DNA of 6,726 nt, taken from positions 7,936 through 14,661 of the forward strand of contig PMHI01000754.1 of the NCBI GenBank assembly GCA_003156615.1, read 5' to 3'. Source of the stretch: Acidobacteriaceae bacterium (GTDB taxonomy: Bacteria; Acidobacteriota; Terriglobia; Terriglobales; SbA1). A program made the position numbers and the translations under genes. This document shows positions 6,118-6,726 of this stretch, in pieces (position 1 is the stretch's first letter; each line of letters opens with the position of its first letter). The notes beneath the pieces are model-generated. The model had not been told where the DNA came from. It worked only from the letters and a program-made list of their open reading frames with translations, and ran no database searches.

Positions 6118-6364
6118 TAGAAGAGTCTCTCAATGTCTTGGGGTGAACCCTTGGTGCGCGGCCGAACCACCAATTCCAGGTCAAGCGCGGCAAGCACACG
6201 CAGCACGGTGTCGAAGCGGGCTGCCGCTGACCTCTCAATACCCGAAATCTACGCTGTCGCACCCCGGCTTTCGCGGCTAATTGTTCCTGAGTTAGGCCGA
6301 GCTCGCGTCGCCGCTTTCGGATGGAATTGCCGAGGTGCAGAGGAGTTGGTGCAATGGCCTGCAT
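6117..6364 (-). pseudogene. hipB: HipB-like antitoxin (XRE/Cro-type HTH), one-base frameshift
   Basis: HipB antitoxins bind HipA and repress their own operon through a Cro/XRE helix-turn-helix. The frame from ATG 6364 reads MQAIAPTPLHLGNSIRKRRR then ELGLTQEQLAAKAGVRQR, a normal first part of the HTH. Losing one base after codon 38 (6250-6249) throws the frame out; in the next frame ISGIERSAAARFDTVLRVLA then ALDLELVVRP and TKGSPQDIERLF complete the family pattern. The stop TAA at 6119-6117 overlaps the hipA ATG. Restored, it would be about 82 residues, close to E. coli HipB (88). As it stands, translation runs out of frame to a TGA near 6095 and gives a protein without its recognition helix. 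The start is supported by AAGAGGGA (6371-6378), six bases upstream. A single-base sequencing error is possible for this gene taken alone, but its partner hipA is plainly dead. Confidence 0.82.
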
Positions 6365-6370
6365 GGTTGT

Positions 6371-6378
6371 TCCCTCTT
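6371..6378 (-). promoter_or_regulatory. hipB: Ribosome binding site of hipB
   Basis: On the minus strand AAGAGGGA precedes ATG 6364 with a six-base spacer (ACAACC). It supports the chosen start of the antitoxin remnant. Confidence 0.55.
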
Positions 6379-6395
6379 CTTTTGCGTCAAAAAGG

Positions 6396-6422
6396 TTCTT
6401 AAAGCGCTTTGTCGCCTAAGAA
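6396..6422 (-). promoter_or_regulatory. Operator-like box proximal to hipB
   Basis: On the plus strand an outer TTCTTA (6396-6401) faces TAAGAA (6417-6422), and inside them AAAGCG faces CGCCTA imperfectly. The segment GCGCTTT (6404-6410) plus CGCCTAAGAA (6413-6422) recurs 27 bp further on. It lies about 30 bases upstream of the hipB start, where an autoregulating antitoxin would bind. Confidence 0.5.
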
Positions 6423-6425
6423 CGG

Positions 6426-6449
6426 TTTAGGCGCTTTTCCGCCTAAGAA
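6426..6449 (-). promoter_or_regulatory. Operator-like box distal to hipB
   Basis: TTAGGCG (6427-6433) and CGCCTAA (6440-6446) form a perfect 7-bp inverted repeat around CTTTTC. GCGCTTT (6431) and CGCCTAAGAA (6440-6449) repeat the proximal box with an exact 27-bp offset, so the two boxes form a direct repeat of inverted repeats, the usual layout of an antitoxin operator. It is better preserved than the genes it would have controlled. Confidence 0.55.
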
Positions 6450-6464
6450 ATTCGGTTATTTTTG

Positions 6465-6726
6465 CCCGAGACGAACCGGGCCGACTCTGGATCGGCTCCC
6501 AGCGGGCCGCTAAATCGCAGGAAAACCTTCCGACACACCGCAACCGGTATTCGATTCGGTTCCCTGCGATTTCGGCGCCAAACCTCACCGATCACGTGAA
6601 CGCTACTCCCGGCTCCCGAACGGCCTTGGCCTCCGTTCTCGAAGTCCACTTGTCGTCTGGCAAAGGACCTCGAACTGTCGAAGCTGACTTCCAAGGGATG
6701 CGGCGCACGATTGCGAGGCTGGCGCA
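6465..6726. other. Right-edge region with no recognised gene; holds an inverted repeat
   Basis: An inverted repeat has arms AAATCGCAGGAAAACC (6512-6527) and GGTTCCCTGCGATTT (6558-6572); the outer 10 bases CCTGCGATTT pair perfectly, and AACCG/CGGTT nests inside. A plus-strand frame with no stop runs from about 6431 to the window edge (possible start GTG 6596), reading for example LASVLEVHLSSGKGPRTVEA then DFQGMRRTIARLA. A minus-strand frame (6443-6694) is also open. I recognise neither, and open frames by chance are common at this GC content. The plus frame could be the start of a gene that continues beyond the edge. Confidence 0.25.

Noticed and set aside
6396..6449. CRISPR repeat
   Set aside because: Only two copies with no unique spacers of regular length; the boxes are inverted repeats in an antitoxin promoter position.

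Overview
The window is high-GC bacterial DNA. Its gene content and protein style (an Lhr-type helicase, an FHA-GAF sigma-54 activator, an M23 peptidase with an N-terminal Ig-like region, HipBA remnants) look most like a soil bacterium, probably Acidobacteriota. That assignment is an inference from family resemblance, with no marker gene present.

Left half, intact (1-4508). It opens with the last 385 codons of a large Lhr-family helicase (1-1160, +), closed by a strong hairpin. A gene-free stretch of about 370 bases follows. Its right part (1412-1473) is packed with palindromes, including two near-identical 14-bp boxes exactly 21 bp apart. These sit just before an FHA-GAF-AAA+-Fis sigma-54 activator (1535-3499, +) that starts with TTG behind a good ribosome binding site. 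A convergent, secreted M23 (LytM-type) endopeptidase lies at 3588-4508 (-), and a terminator-like hairpin separates the two.

Right half, decaying (4533-6726). An L,D-transpeptidase gene diverging from the peptidase is broken by two frameshifts and has lost its catalytic end. After a palindrome and an imperfect tandem repeat comes one intact small gene of unknown function (5239-5598, +). Beyond it on the minus strand lies a wrecked hipBA toxin-antitoxin operon. hipB has a one-base frameshift just before its recognition helix. hipA has a nonsense codon and two frameshifts, and lacks its kinase domain. The TAATG hipB/hipA overlap is still there, and so is a 27-bp duplicated operator upstream of hipB. 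The final 260 bases hold an inverted repeat and no recognisable gene.

How the parts relate: the peptidase and the dead transpeptidase both belong to peptidoglycan remodelling and share a 24-base divergent gap. The activator's targets cannot be identified here; I saw no convincing -24/-12 promoter by eye. I found no clearly new system. The points most worth a second look are the operator cluster before the activator, and the contrast between dead hipBA genes and their well-kept operators.
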